DNA of 64,000 nucleotides from CAZRQL01 sp964602415 (GTDB lineage Bacteria > Bacteroidota > Bacteroidia > Cytophagales > Flammeovirgaceae), in assembly GCA_964602415.1 (NCBI GenBank), contig CAZRQL010000004.1, positions 86,018 to 150,017 on the forward strand. Reading direction: 5' to 3'. Position numbers and translations under genes: made by a program. A model generated the notes under the pieces. It did not search any database. It worked only from the letters and a program-made list of their open reading frames with translations, and was not told the DNA's origin. Below are positions 1 through 8,865 of the stretch, one piece after another (the stretch's first letter is position 1; each line of letters begins with the position of its first letter).

Positions 1-148
1 GGTTGGAAAAAAGATAAGAGTTGAAGTTCTTGACGGCTTGCTCGTATTGGCGGGCTTTGTAGGCTTTCATAGCGGTATTGAAATGGCGGTATTGAGCATG
101 AAGATGGCCACTTGTCAGCAAGGCCAAAAGGAGTACAATTCTTTTCAT
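1..148 (-). CDS. Secreted TPR-like protein, 3' part cut by window edge
   Basis: An ATG at 148 on the minus strand opens a frame that runs off the window start, giving 49 residues. Residues 1-18 form a classic signal peptide (basic start, Leu-rich core, ending HAQ), so the protein is exported. The next residues (NTAMKAYKARQYEQAVKNFN) look like the first helix of a tetratricopeptide repeat. The function cannot be assigned from this fragment. The prohibitin gene upstream has its own terminator, so this gene is probably transcribed separately. Confidence 0.6.
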   Translation of the reverse strand, partial: MKRIVLLLALLTSGHLHAQYRHFNTAMKAYKARQYEQAVKNFNSYLFSN

Positions 149-192
149 AATGTTTTTTTAAAGACAATTAAAAACGCCTTCTATCGAAACTC

Positions 193-224
193 AAAAAAGA
201 CTATCCTTTGCGAGATAAAAGTCT
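193..224 (-). terminator. Intrinsic terminator after the prohibitin-like gene
   Basis: Reading the minus strand, AAGACT and TATC pair with GATA and AGTCTT, with a two-base bulge, and six T follow at 198-193. It abuts the stop codon of the 224-1057 gene. Confidence 0.55.
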
Positions 225-1057
225 TATTTGGATTTCATGATGGCACTCAAATCCACAAATGAGCCTGTATTTGAGCCCATTACAACGGGCATCGCCCCGT
301 TCCATTGCTCTATGGCTCTGAGTTGGAGCAACTGGGGAGTGAGGGTTTGTTGGAGCATGCGCTGGGCTTCGGCTTGGGCGCGGGCGCGGGCTATCTCGGC
401 CTGGGCTTCGCCGTCGGCTTTGGCTTTGGCTTGCTCGGCTTCGGTCTGTATGCGCGTCAAATCGTTGCGGGCGCGAAGTGCCGATTGTTCGGCAATTTGT
501 TTTTCTTCGATGGCTTGTTCAAATTTTTCGGAAAACTTAAACTCCACAATCGAAAAATCAGTTACCACGATATTGTAGTTTGAAAGCCTCTCTTTAATCT
601 CTTGATAAACATTCACTTTGACATCTTCGCGGCGGGTGATGAGCTCTTCGGCGGTGTATTTGGCTGTGGCGGCTTTGATGGACTCTTGCACCGCCGGCTC
701 GATGATGGTTTCGGTGTAGCCCAAGCCAATTTCTTTGAAGACCACGTCAGCTTTTTCTCTGTTGACATAAAAATTGATGGCCACAATAGAGGTTACATTT
801 TGCAAATCTTTGGAAGAAGCCGTGCCCTCGCCTTGGATTTTTTGGACGCGCACGTTCATTTGTTGGACTTTGGTGCGCACAGGCACTACAAAATGAAGCC
901 CCTCAGGCAACACGCCCGGCTGAACCGCACCAAAATGAACAACAACCCCTACATTGCCGGGCTCTACAATATAAATCGGCCAAACATAAATGGCGGCAAT
1001 CAACAACAGAACAGAACCAATGACTGTGTTCCTGACAAATGGAGATAAATTTTGCAT
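224..1057 (-). CDS. Prohibitin-like SPFH/Band 7 membrane protein
   Basis: A 277-residue protein with one N-terminal membrane anchor (about residues 10-28), then an SPFH/Band 7 domain (about 28-195) and an Ala/Glu/Gln-rich coiled coil (about 180-240). The early segment EPGNVGVVVHFGAVQ is typical of the prohibitin branch. Family members build large ring scaffolds at the membrane and often associate with FtsH-type proteases; the role here is inferred. The start at 1057 puts the anchor directly at the N-terminus. It lies 12 nt downstream of hemJ on the same strand, so the two may be co-transcribed. Confidence 0.88.
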   Translation of the reverse strand: MQNLSPFVRNTVIGSVLLLIAAIYVWPIYIVEPGNVGVVVHFGAVQPGVLPEGLHFVVPVRTKVQQMNVRVQKIQGEGTASSKDLQNVTSIVAINFYVNREKADVVFKEIGLGYTETIIEPAVQESIKAATAKYTAEELITRREDVKVNVYQEIKERLSNYNIVVTDFSIVEFKFSEKFEQAIEEKQIAEQSALRARNDLTRIQTEAEQAKAKADGEAQAEIARARAQAEAQRMLQQTLTPQLLQLRAIEQWNGAMPVVMGSNTGSFVDLSAIMKSK

Positions 1058-1069
1058 ATATTTTAAATT

Positions 1070-1615
1070 TTATTTCGATGCAGCACGAGAGTTTTGCTCT
1101 CTGACCTTTTTGTAAATCCAAATTCCTAAAAAGAGCAAAACCATTAGCCCCACAAGCCCCAACAGCCCCCAAAGAGCACCCAAACTATTTTTGAGAACCA
1201 CCAAAAAAACGATAGACACCAAAAACAGCGTAGCCACTTCGTTCCAGACCCTCAATTGCAATCCATTAAAACGGACAATGCCCTTTTGTTGCTGGTTGAA
1301 AACCCATTGGCACAGCAAATGGTAGGTGTACAGACCCACCACAAAGCCCAGTTTGACCCAAAGCCAGCCTGTCATGGGGTAATAAAAAAGCATCCAAATC
1401 CCAAAAAATCCGGTCAAAACAGCCGAAGGAACAGTAATTCCATACCAAAGCCGTCTTTGTGCCCCCAAAAAGTGCTTTTGCAAAATACTGCGCTCAGGCT
1501 CTGATAAATGCTGTGTCTCAGCATAATAGACAAAAAGCCTTACCACGTAAAAAAGACCGGCAAACCAAGTAACCACAAAAACAATATGCAGGGCTTTTAT
1601 ATACAAAAACAACAT
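1070..1615 (-). CDS. hemJ: HemJ-type protoporphyrinogen IX oxidase
   Basis: An integral membrane protein of about 181 residues. The open frame extends upstream to 1726, but family members begin at the Met encoded at 1615 (MLFLYIKALHIVFVVTWFAG), where the first helix and its conserved His start. Four to five transmembrane helices follow, with the conserved WF-G-FY-VRLF-Y segment after the first. HemJ converts protoporphyrinogen IX to protoporphyrin IX late in heme synthesis. The C-terminal extension (a further helix and a basic tail) is longer than the core. hemC lies elsewhere in this window at 34477. Confidence 0.85.
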   Translation of the reverse strand: MLFLYIKALHIVFVVTWFAGLFYVVRLFVYYAETQHLSEPERSILQKHFLGAQRRLWYGITVPSAVLTGFFGIWMLFYYPMTGWLWVKLGFVVGLYTYHLLCQWVFNQQQKGIVRFNGLQLRVWNEVATLFLVSIVFLVVLKNSLGALWGLLGLVGLMVLLFLGIWIYKKVREQNSRAASK

Positions 1616-1838
1616 GGAGAAAATAAAAAAACTTTGTTTGCAAGTTGAGAAAAGAATTTGAAAAAGCGAAAATTGGCTGCCAACTAATCGGCCTTTTAAA
1701 AGCAATTCTTTAGAAGCGACCAACATAAAAACCTCAGTCTCTCAAATTGGTAAGGGGTTTTGACCTGTGGAGTTGAATTATTTGTCTATAAAAAAGGTTA
1801 TGATTGTAGTAGTTTTTCAAAGCTAAACCAAATGTTGT

Positions 1839-2612
1839 ATGCGGTATGTATTGATAGGATTTGTCTTGCTGGGTAGTTATGTTTGCAAAGCACAGGTAGA
1901 AACCGACCCTGTGTATTTCAGCAAAGAAGACCGTGCGGCTTTGCGCGAATCCAAAGCCAAAAAGTTCGCTGCCCAAGCCCAACTCAACCAGTCAAGGTTT
2001 CAAAATCCTGATTATCAAGCCTCAAATCGCACTCCTGACTCAAAAAACAAAGCCTCTCGCTATTGGGACAGAAGGTACGCCACCGCCCAAGCCCCCCGCC
2101 TCAGTGTAGGCATAGGCTACGGGATGCCCGCTTGGCACAGAGGATATGGGTACCGCAACAGCTACATGTACGACCCCTTTTTCGACCCTTGGTACTGCCA
2201 AAGAGGCTATTGGGGTCTCAACAATTGGAACTCCCCCGCTATGGGCTGGAACAGCCACATCGGATGGGGATATGGCTCTATGTTTTATGACCCTTGGGCA
2301 TACAATCCCTATGGCATGGGCTTTTACAATCCTTATTCTTTTGGTTTTTACAATCCTTATGCGTCTTATTATTCGCGCCCTTCTTATGTGCCCCGCAACC
2401 GAGTGCGTGCCCCTGAGCCGCCCCGCGTAAACACAACGCCCAATACCATACGCAGGCCTACCAACACCAATTCAAGCCCTTCTTACAGACCTTCGCCTAC
2501 TTTTAGCCCCTCCAACCAACGCGGCAGCAGTGGCGGAAGCGGAGGCACGTACAGAGGCGGAAGCGGAGGCGGCGGAAACTCACCCTCGCCCGGTATTAGA
2601 AGACCCCGATGA
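1839..2612 (+). CDS. Exported Gly/Tyr/Pro-rich low-complexity protein
   Basis: A 257-residue protein with a signal peptide (residues 1-19, ending CKAQ). After a charged segment (about 20-70) comes a long aromatic, Gly/Asn/Pro/Tyr-rich region (about 75-185) with repeated FYNPY/YNPY motifs. A Pro/Ser-rich stretch and a Gly/Ser tail with repeated GGSGG-type units follow. The composition suggests an intrinsically disordered cell-surface or periplasmic protein. I recognise no family. Its stop overlaps the queG start by 4 bases (ATGA), which suggests translational coupling. Confidence 0.7.
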   Translation: MRYVLIGFVLLGSYVCKAQVETDPVYFSKEDRAALRESKAKKFAAQAQLNQSRFQNPDYQASNRTPDSKNKASRYWDRRYATAQAPRLSVGIGYGMPAWHRGYGYRNSYMYDPFFDPWYCQRGYWGLNNWNSPAMGWNSHIGWGYGSMFYDPWAYNPYGMGFYNPYSFGFYNPYASYYSRPSYVPRNRVRAPEPPRVNTTPNTIRRPTNTNSSPSYRPSPTFSPSNQRGSSGGSGGTYRGGSGGGGNSPSPGIRRPR

Positions 2613-3565
2613 ACCTAAGCCAAAAATCTGCAATAGTTAAAGAGATAGCCCAAGAACTGGGCTTTTCGTTTTGTGGCATAGCCAAAGCCGGTTTCCTTGA
2701 AGACCAAGCCTATCGCTTAGAAAACTGGCTCGCGCAAGGCAAACATGGCACAATGGCCTACATGGAAAACCACTTCGACAAAAGGCTTGACCCCCGCAAA
2801 CTGGTAGAAGGCAGTCGCTCGGTGATTTCGCTTATGTGCAATTATTTTCCAAAAAAGAAGCTCAATACTCACTACAAAATAGCCAAATACGCCTACGGGC
2901 AAGATTACCACCATGTTATCAAAAAAAAACTCGTGGTTTTTTTAGAGCGACTCCGCGAACGGTTCGGCACTATCGAAGGGCGGGCTTTTGTGGACTCTGC
3001 CCCTATAATGGAGCGCGTTTGGGCACAAAAGAGCGGCTTAGGGTGGATTGGGAAAAATACCCTTTTGCTACACCCAAAAGCAGGTAGTTTTTACTTTTTG
3101 GCCGAACTTGTTACAGATTTAGAGCTTCAAGCGGATAGCCCTTTTCCCCGAGACCTCTGCGCCTCTTGTACCCGCTGCATAGATGCCTGCCCAACCCAAG
3201 CCCTGACCCCTTACAGTCTGGATGCCAACAAGTGCATCTCCTACCTGACCATCGAACTCAAAGAAGCCATTGACCAGCGGTTCAGAGGCCAGATGCAGGA
3301 TTGGGTCTTTGGTTGCGACATTTGTCAGGACGTTTGCCCTTGGAACAAAAAAAGCAGCCCCCACCATGAGCCGCTATTTGAGCCCAACCCTGAAATGGAA
3401 AACTGGTCAAAAAACGACTGGCAAGAAATGACCCAAGAAACATTTGGGCGGGTATTTGGAAAGTCAGCCCTAAAAAGAACCAAATTTGAGGGTATAAAGC
3501 GAAATATTTTCTTTGCAGAATCAAACACAGAACCTAAACAACATGAAACACCCACAACTCAATGA
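2609..3565 (+). CDS. queG: Epoxyqueuosine reductase QueG
   Basis: QueG (318 residues) reduces epoxyqueuosine to queuosine at tRNA position 34 using cobalamin and two [4Fe-4S] clusters. Both ferredoxin-like cluster motifs are present: CASCTRCIDACP (about residues 184-195) and CDICQDVCPW (about 236-245). The N-terminal region contains the expected Y-A-Y-G-DYH segment (about 93-102) and the GWIGKNTLLL segment (about 146-155). It starts inside the stop of the exported protein upstream and its end overlaps mtnB by about 23 bases, so it sits in the middle of a compact operon. Confidence 0.95.
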   Translation: MNLSQKSAIVKEIAQELGFSFCGIAKAGFLEDQAYRLENWLAQGKHGTMAYMENHFDKRLDPRKLVEGSRSVISLMCNYFPKKKLNTHYKIAKYAYGQDYHHVIKKKLVVFLERLRERFGTIEGRAFVDSAPIMERVWAQKSGLGWIGKNTLLLHPKAGSFYFLAELVTDLELQADSPFPRDLCASCTRCIDACPTQALTPYSLDANKCISYLTIELKEAIDQRFRGQMQDWVFGCDICQDVCPWNKKSSPHHEPLFEPNPEMENWSKNDWQEMTQETFGRVFGKSALKRTKFEGIKRNIFFAESNTEPKQHETPTTQ

Positions 3566-4139
3566 ACTCATCGCGATAGGGCGTTTTTTTGAATCAAAAG
3601 GCTGGGCAGCAGCTACTTCCGGCAACTATTCGGTGCGGCTTGACCACCAAACCATCGCCATCACCCAATCCGGTAAGCACAAAGGCGAACTCACAAGCGA
3701 AGATTTTGTCCTTGTGGACTACCAAGGCGACAGCCTCGACAACCGCCGGCCTTCTGCCGAAACCTTACTACATACATCTCTTTACCAACAATTTGGGCAA
3801 GTGAACTGCGTGCTGCATACCCATTCTGTAAACTCTGTGGTGGCCTCGAGAATCTGGGAGCGTGAACTACCGCTCCAAGACTACGAAATGCTAAAAGCCT
3901 TCCCCGGTGTGCATACCCACCAAAGCCGTGTAAATTTGTCCATATTTGACAACAGCCAAAACATAAAAGAACTCGCCGAACTCATAAGCCCAAACATACA
4001 TCCGCAAACCCCCGCTTACATCATTAGAAATCACGGAATTTATGGCTGGGGAAGCTCGCCCGCCGAAGCCCGAAGGGTTATTGAAGCAGTGGAGTACATG
4101 ATAGAATGCGAACTCAGGCTCAAAATGTATAAAGTATGA
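3543..4139 (+). CDS. mtnB: Methylthioribulose-1-phosphate dehydratase MtnB
   Basis: A class II aldolase-fold enzyme of the methionine salvage pathway that dehydrates 5-methylthioribulose 1-phosphate. The motif AATSGNYSVRL (about residues 18-28), the metal-binding HTH in CVLHTHSVNSVVASR (about 89-103) and the later His of RNHGIYGWG (about 164-172) are all present. An open frame begins at 3513, but the ATG at 3543 (MKHPQLNELI) matches family length at 198 residues. It overlaps the 3' end of queG. No other mtn gene is in the window, so pathway partners must lie elsewhere. Confidence 0.92.
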   Translation: MKHPQLNELIAIGRFFESKGWAAATSGNYSVRLDHQTIAITQSGKHKGELTSEDFVLVDYQGDSLDNRRPSAETLLHTSLYQQFGQVNCVLHTHSVNSVVASRIWERELPLQDYEMLKAFPGVHTHQSRVNLSIFDNSQNIKELAELISPNIHPQTPAYIIRNHGIYGWGSSPAEARRVIEAVEYMIECELRLKMYKV

Positions 4140-4156
4140 GTTTGCAAAGCCTTGAT

Positions 4157-4164
4157 TAACTTTG
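4157..4164 (+). promoter_or_regulatory. Bacteroidota -7 element TAACTTTG, leaderless layout
   Basis: TAACTTTG matches the TAnnTTTG consensus and ends only four bases before the GTG start at 4169. If this is the promoter, transcription would begin at or next to the start codon. Confidence 0.5.
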
Positions 4165-4168
4165 CGCT

Positions 4169-4894
4169 GTGAAGCAACAAAAAAACTGGACACCCACAAG
4201 AGTCATACTAAAAAACGGTGAATTTCGCGCCGACATCAATCAAGTCAGTCCTTCGTCTTATTATCTGGTGGAGGCTTTGCTTTTAGAGTTACCCAAAATC
4301 ATGCAAACTTACTCTAAAGGAGTGGCTTTGGACTGCGGATGCGGTCAAGTTCCTTATTTTGAAATTTATTCAAAGAAAGTTGATGCCGTTTTTTGTGTTG
4401 ATTGGGAAAACTCATCGCATCCCAATCCTTATGTTGATTTTTTTGTTGATTTGAATAAAGATAAGCTGCCCTTTGAAGACAATTTTTTTGATACCGTTTA
4501 CCTCAATGATGTGTTGGAGCACATCTACAACCCATTTCATTTGTTGAAAGAGCTAAAAAGAACTCTTAAAAAAGATGGGCATTTGATTGTTTCGGTGCCT
4601 TTTATGTACCAAATACACGAGCAGCCTTTTGATTATTTCAGGTACACGGAGTTTTTTTTCCGCAAATGGGCGCAGGACAACTCGTTTGAAATCTTAGATT
4701 TGGTGGCCTATGGTGGCAGATTTGATGTGGCAATTGACAATTTGCACAAATTTTTATACCAAAAATTAAAAATATCAAAATTATTTATCAAATATACAAG
4801 CCCTTGGTTGCTTTCTTCTTGGATAAGAAAGTACGTAAACCGAAGCGGAAAAATACATTTCCCGATAGGCTATTGTGTGGTTTTAAAAAAATAA
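4169..4894 (+). CDS. SAM-dependent methyltransferase in glycan cassette
   Basis: A 241-residue class I methyltransferase using a GTG start. Motif I is ALDCGCGQVPYFE (about residues 48-60) and the later motif is DTVYLNDVLEHIYNP (about 108-122). The context HEQPFDYFRYT occurs in methyltransferases of polysaccharide loci. The substrate is unknown. The next gene, a glycosyltransferase, begins 1 base after this stop, so it probably decorates a sugar or lipid-linked glycan. The DNA is clearly richer in A+T than queG and mtnB. Confidence 0.8.
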   Translation: MKQQKNWTPTRVILKNGEFRADINQVSPSSYYLVEALLLELPKIMQTYSKGVALDCGCGQVPYFEIYSKKVDAVFCVDWENSSHPNPYVDFFVDLNKDKLPFEDNFFDTVYLNDVLEHIYNPFHLLKELKRTLKKDGHLIVSVPFMYQIHEQPFDYFRYTEFFFRKWAQDNSFEILDLVAYGGRFDVAIDNLHKFLYQKLKISKLFIKYTSPWLLSSWIRKYVNRSGKIHFPIGYCVVLKK

Positions 4895-4895
4895 A

Positions 4896-6044
4896 ATGAA
4901 AAAAATTGCTATTTATACTGGGTATCACTTTTTGGAGCATTCGATGACATTTGTTTACAGGCAATTGGAAAAGATGCGCGAACAGGATGTCGAATTGATG
5001 ATATTTTGTACCAAAAGAATAAATGAACATGATTTTCCTGATTTAGGCCAAGTCATAGAAATAAAATATAATATTGCAGATAAAGTTTATGTCAAGTTTT
5101 TTTCGGCTGATTTTGGAATAAGAACCGATTTTCCTCCTTTTCAAGGTTATCAAATTATCGGCCATTTAAAAAAATTCAACCCGGATTTGGTTTACGCTTT
5201 TTTTGGCAACAATGGCTTAGAAATCCTACCCGTTGCCAAAAAATTGAATGTTCCTCTTTTTGTTTCTTTTTTGGGAATTGATGCTTCTACATTTCTAAAT
5301 AGTAGTTTTTATGCAAAAAATTTAAAAAACTTATTCGATTATGCCAAAATTGTTGTCCTTTCCCAAGAGATGCAGGAAAAGTTTGTAAAAATCGGTTGTA
5401 AAAGAGAAAAATTATTTGTCAATCATTTGGGAATACCTGTATCAAAATTTAATTATGTAAAAAGAAAACCCCTTGGAGAAAAAAAAGCAAACGGCGAAAA
5501 AATAATGCTGTTGCAGGTTTCGAGGTTTTTTGAAAAAAAAGGCCACTCCTATACCATACGAGCCTTTGCAGAAGCCCTGAAACAATATCCCAATTTGGAA
5601 TTGGTATTGGGTGGCGACGGGCCACTGTTGGAGCCTATGCAAAAACTGGCTGAAGACTTGGGCATAAGCGATAAAATTAATTTTGTGGGCAAGGTATCGC
5701 ATAGCGATGTGATTACGTTGATGGAAAAGGCCGATATCTTTGTCCATCACAGCATTACGGCCTCAAACGGCGACCAAGAAGGCACACCCACCGCTATTTT
5801 GGAGGCTATGGCCACCGGCTTGCCGGTCATTGCCACGCTGCACGCGGGCATCCCCGAGCAAGTCATCGAAGGAAAAACCGGTTTTTTGGTAAAAGAAAAA
5901 GATGTTGCTTCTTATAGCCAAAAAATCATAGATTTGCTTGACCAAGATTCAGAGCAGTTGGGAATGGAAGCCAGAAAACACATCATCGGCAACTTTAATA
6001 TAGAAACAGAAGTCAATAACCTTGTCACATTTTTTTATCAATGA
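4896..6044 (+). CDS. GT4-family glycosyltransferase
   Basis: A 382-residue retaining glycosyltransferase with the GT-B fold. The C-terminal half carries the family pattern: LLQVSRFFEKKGH (about 204-216), VLGGDGPL (about 237-244) and the nucleotide-sugar binding E-x7-E region EGTPTAILEAMATGLPVIAT (about 291-310). The donor and acceptor sugars are unknown. It lies between two methyltransferases and its stop overlaps the next start by 4 bases, so the three form one operon building or modifying an exopolysaccharide or lipopolysaccharide component. Confidence 0.88.
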   Translation: MKKIAIYTGYHFLEHSMTFVYRQLEKMREQDVELMIFCTKRINEHDFPDLGQVIEIKYNIADKVYVKFFSADFGIRTDFPPFQGYQIIGHLKKFNPDLVYAFFGNNGLEILPVAKKLNVPLFVSFLGIDASTFLNSSFYAKNLKNLFDYAKIVVLSQEMQEKFVKIGCKREKLFVNHLGIPVSKFNYVKRKPLGEKKANGEKIMLLQVSRFFEKKGHSYTIRAFAEALKQYPNLELVLGGDGPLLEPMQKLAEDLGISDKINFVGKVSHSDVITLMEKADIFVHHSITASNGDQEGTPTAILEAMATGLPVIATLHAGIPEQVIEGKTGFLVKEKDVASYSQKIIDLLDQDSEQLGMEARKHIIGNFNIETEVNNLVTFFYQ

Positions 6045-6772
6045 AAAAAATCATCTCGAAAATTCTTTCTAAAAAAGAAAAAATCAATTACAGCACAGCC
6101 GATTTTAGTGATTTCGAATTGGAAACAATAAATTCTGCCAAACCTTTCACCATGACAAGCCCTGAAAGAATGGTTTCACTCATCAGAGCCACCGAATACA
6201 CCATAAAAAATAATATAGAAGGCGATTTTGTGGAATGCGGTGTTTGGAAAGGCGGTAGTGCCATGCTGATATTGAAAACCTTGCTTAAATACGGAATTGA
6301 TAATAAAAAAATATACCTGTACGATACTTTTGAAGGCATGAGTGTGCCCACCGAAAAAGACGTGAGTTTCACAGGGAAAAAAGCCGAAGTCTTGCTACAG
6401 GAACAAGACAAAGCCGTATCGCACTCGGTTTGGTGTTATTCTTCGTTGGAAGAAGTAAAGGCAAACATCCGACAAGTCGGTTATCCTGAGGAAAATATCG
6501 TATTTGTGCAAGGCAAAGTCGAAGAGACTATTCCTGCCACCATTCCCGAAAAAATATGTTTGTTGCGATTGGACACAGATTGGTACGAATCCACCCAACA
6601 CGAACTGCTGCATTTATACCCTCTTTTGGCACAGAGAGGTATCCTCATTATTGACGACTACGGCCATTGGGAGGGATGCCGAAAAGCCGTTGACGAATAC
6701 TTTGAGGCCAATGAGATACCGATATTTTTGAGCCGTATAGATTACACGGGTAGGCTGGCTGTCAAAATATAG
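6041..6772 (+). CDS. TylF/MycF-type O-methyltransferase
   Basis: A 243-residue protein of the TylF (macrocin O-methyltransferase) family. Seen here are MTSPERMVSLIRATEY (about 38-53), the SAM-binding FVECGVWKGGSAML (about 63-76), LYDTFEGM (about 92-99) and the metal-site LRLDTDWYEST with LIIDDYGHWEG (about 174-184 and 205-215). Family members methylate sugar hydroxyls using SAM and Mg2+. Being the last gene of the glycan operon, it probably methylates a sugar residue added by the upstream glycosyltransferase. Confidence 0.85.
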   Translation: MKKIISKILSKKEKINYSTADFSDFELETINSAKPFTMTSPERMVSLIRATEYTIKNNIEGDFVECGVWKGGSAMLILKTLLKYGIDNKKIYLYDTFEGMSVPTEKDVSFTGKKAEVLLQEQDKAVSHSVWCYSSLEEVKANIRQVGYPEENIVFVQGKVEETIPATIPEKICLLRLDTDWYESTQHELLHLYPLLAQRGILIIDDYGHWEGCRKAVDEYFEANEIPIFLSRIDYTGRLAVKI

Positions 6773-6905
6773 CAAATTATTTGCGTTGAATCAATTGCTC
6801 GGAGTAGTAAGGAATTACCTTAATATAGAATTTTGTCTAAAATTCTGCAATCAAATAAAGAATTATTTCTTTATCGTGTTATTATTGCGATAAAGTAAAT
6901 TACCG

Positions 6906-8606
6906 ATGATCGAAACACTTGTCAACGAGCGCAAAGCCATTTTGGAATCTTTCCTTCAGCAGTACGCCCAACACCCCCGTTACCGTGCGCCGAAAGGCAA
7001 TGAACTTCACGCCAAATCTTGGCAAAGTGAAGCGGCTCTGAGGATGCTTCTTAATAATTTAGATGAGCAAGTAGCCGAAGAACCGGAAAAGTTGGTGGTT
7101 TATGGAGGCACAGGACAAGCCGCCCGTAACCGCGAAGCATTGGAAAAAATCATAGAATCTCTACTTTTTCTGGAAGATGACCAAAGTCTTTTGGTGCAAT
7201 CGGGCAAGCCTGTGGGCATAGTACGCACCCATAGCGAAGCCCCTCGCGTCTTGATAGCCAATAGCAACTTAGTGCCTCATTGGGCTACTTGGGAGCACTT
7301 CGAGCATCTCAAAGCCCAAGGCAAAATGATGTACGGGCAAATGACAGCCGGCAGTTGGATTTATATTGGTACTCAGGGGATTTTGCAGGGTACTTATGAA
7401 ACTTTTGCCGAGTGTGGCCGCAAATACTTTGGGGGCAGCCTGTCGGGCAAACTGGTGGTAACAGGCGGACTTGGAGGGATGGGCGGTGCTCAGCCCTTGG
7501 CGGCCACAATAGCCGGTGCTACATTTTTGGGGGTGGACATTGACCCCGAAAGAATAGAAAAAAGAATAAAAACCAGGTACTTGGATAAAATGACGGACTC
7601 TTATGAGGAGGCCGTAAATTGGGCTTTGAGTGCCAAAGAAAACGGCGAAGCCATCTCAATCGGTCTGGTGGGCAATGTGGGTGATGTATTGGCGAGGTTG
7701 CTCGAAGACGACATCATCCCCGAAGTACTCACCGACCAAACCTCAGCCCATGACCCTGTCTATGGCTATGTGCCTCACGGACTTACGTTGGAGCAAGCCA
7801 AACATTTGCGCGAAGAAAACCCCGACTTGTATCGGCAGATTTCCTACAAAAGTATGGCACGACACGTCCATTACATGCTCGAAATGCAACGCCGTGGCTC
7901 AAAAGTCTTTGACTACGGCAACAATTTGCGCGAGTACGCAAAGATGGGGGGAGAATCCAACGCCTATGATTTTAAGGGCTTTGTGCCTGAATTTATACGT
8001 CCTCTATTTTGTGAAGGCAAAGGCCCTTTTCGTTGGGTGGCACTATCGGGAGACCCGCAAGATATTTTCACCACCGACCAAGCCCTTATAGAGGCTTTCC
8101 CCGAAAATCATCATTTGCATCGCTGGATAGAAGCCGCACAGCAGCGGGTGGCTTTTCAAGGCTTGCCAGCACGAATCTGCTGGCTGGGAATGGGAGAGCG
8201 CGAAAAAGCCGGTTTGGTATTCAATGAGTTGGTCAGAACGGGCAAAGTAAAAGCCCCTATCGTCATTGGGAGAGACCATCTGGACTGTGGCTCGGTGGCT
8301 TCACCCAACAGAGAAACCGAAGGCATGATTGACGGCACGGATGCGGTCTCCGACTGGCCGCTGCTCAATCTGATGTCCAACACAGCTGGCGGAGCCACAT
8401 GGGTCTCTTTTCACCACGGCGGAGGTGTGGGGATGGGCTACTCTCAGCACGCAGGTATGGTGGTCGTGGCCGACGGGAGCGAGCGAGCAGAGCGGTGTTT
8501 GCGCCGCGTGCTGCACAACGACCCTGCAATGGGGGTCTTCAGACACTTGGATGCAGGCTATGATATTGCCATTGAATGGGCTATCAAGTTTGGATTGATG
8601 CTGTGA
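6906..8606 (+). CDS. hutU: Urocanate hydratase HutU
   Basis: Urocanase (566 residues) converts urocanate to 4-imidazolone-5-propionate, the second step of histidine degradation, using tightly bound NAD+. The signature FQGLPARICWLG with its conserved Cys is present (about residues 417-428), as are GGLGGMGGAQPLA and YGGTGQAARN. DHLDCGSVASPNRETEGM near the C-terminus is also typical. The length is normal. hutH, hutI and a formiminotransferase are not in the window, so hutU stands alone here. The start at 6906 follows an AT-rich stretch with a TATTATTG element about 20 nt upstream. Confidence 0.97.
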   Translation: MIETLVNERKAILESFLQQYAQHPRYRAPKGNELHAKSWQSEAALRMLLNNLDEQVAEEPEKLVVYGGTGQAARNREALEKIIESLLFLEDDQSLLVQSGKPVGIVRTHSEAPRVLIANSNLVPHWATWEHFEHLKAQGKMMYGQMTAGSWIYIGTQGILQGTYETFAECGRKYFGGSLSGKLVVTGGLGGMGGAQPLAATIAGATFLGVDIDPERIEKRIKTRYLDKMTDSYEEAVNWALSAKENGEAISIGLVGNVGDVLARLLEDDIIPEVLTDQTSAHDPVYGYVPHGLTLEQAKHLREENPDLYRQISYKSMARHVHYMLEMQRRGSKVFDYGNNLREYAKMGGESNAYDFKGFVPEFIRPLFCEGKGPFRWVALSGDPQDIFTTDQALIEAFPENHHLHRWIEAAQQRVAFQGLPARICWLGMGEREKAGLVFNELVRTGKVKAPIVIGRDHLDCGSVASPNRETEGMIDGTDAVSDWPLLNLMSNTAGGATWVSFHHGGGVGMGYSQHAGMVVVADGSERAERCLRRVLHNDPAMGVFRHLDAGYDIAIEWAIKFGLML

Positions 8607-8865
8607 ACCGCCACATAAAAATATTGAACTTAGATTGAAATTCATTTACTTGCCAATAAAAATGTAGCCTCGCGATTGAAGCCCCTGTATCAAGGCAGTA
8701 TCCCTAAGGCCGGGGCAATGATTGATTACAGCAAAAGTTAAATTGCTCCGTTATATTCTGGTAAAGCACCAAAAAACATTGCTTGATAAAAGTAAATTTC
8801 TTTTTGGTGTCTTAAACTGTCTATGTGTAAGTTGATGGTATTTTTACGCTAAAAGTTATATTTTT

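Noticed and set aside
8767..8809. Inverted repeat CACCAAAAA/TTTTTGGTG after hutU
   Set aside because: The loop is about 25 nt, the stem is A/T-rich and no strong T run follows; too weak to call a terminator.
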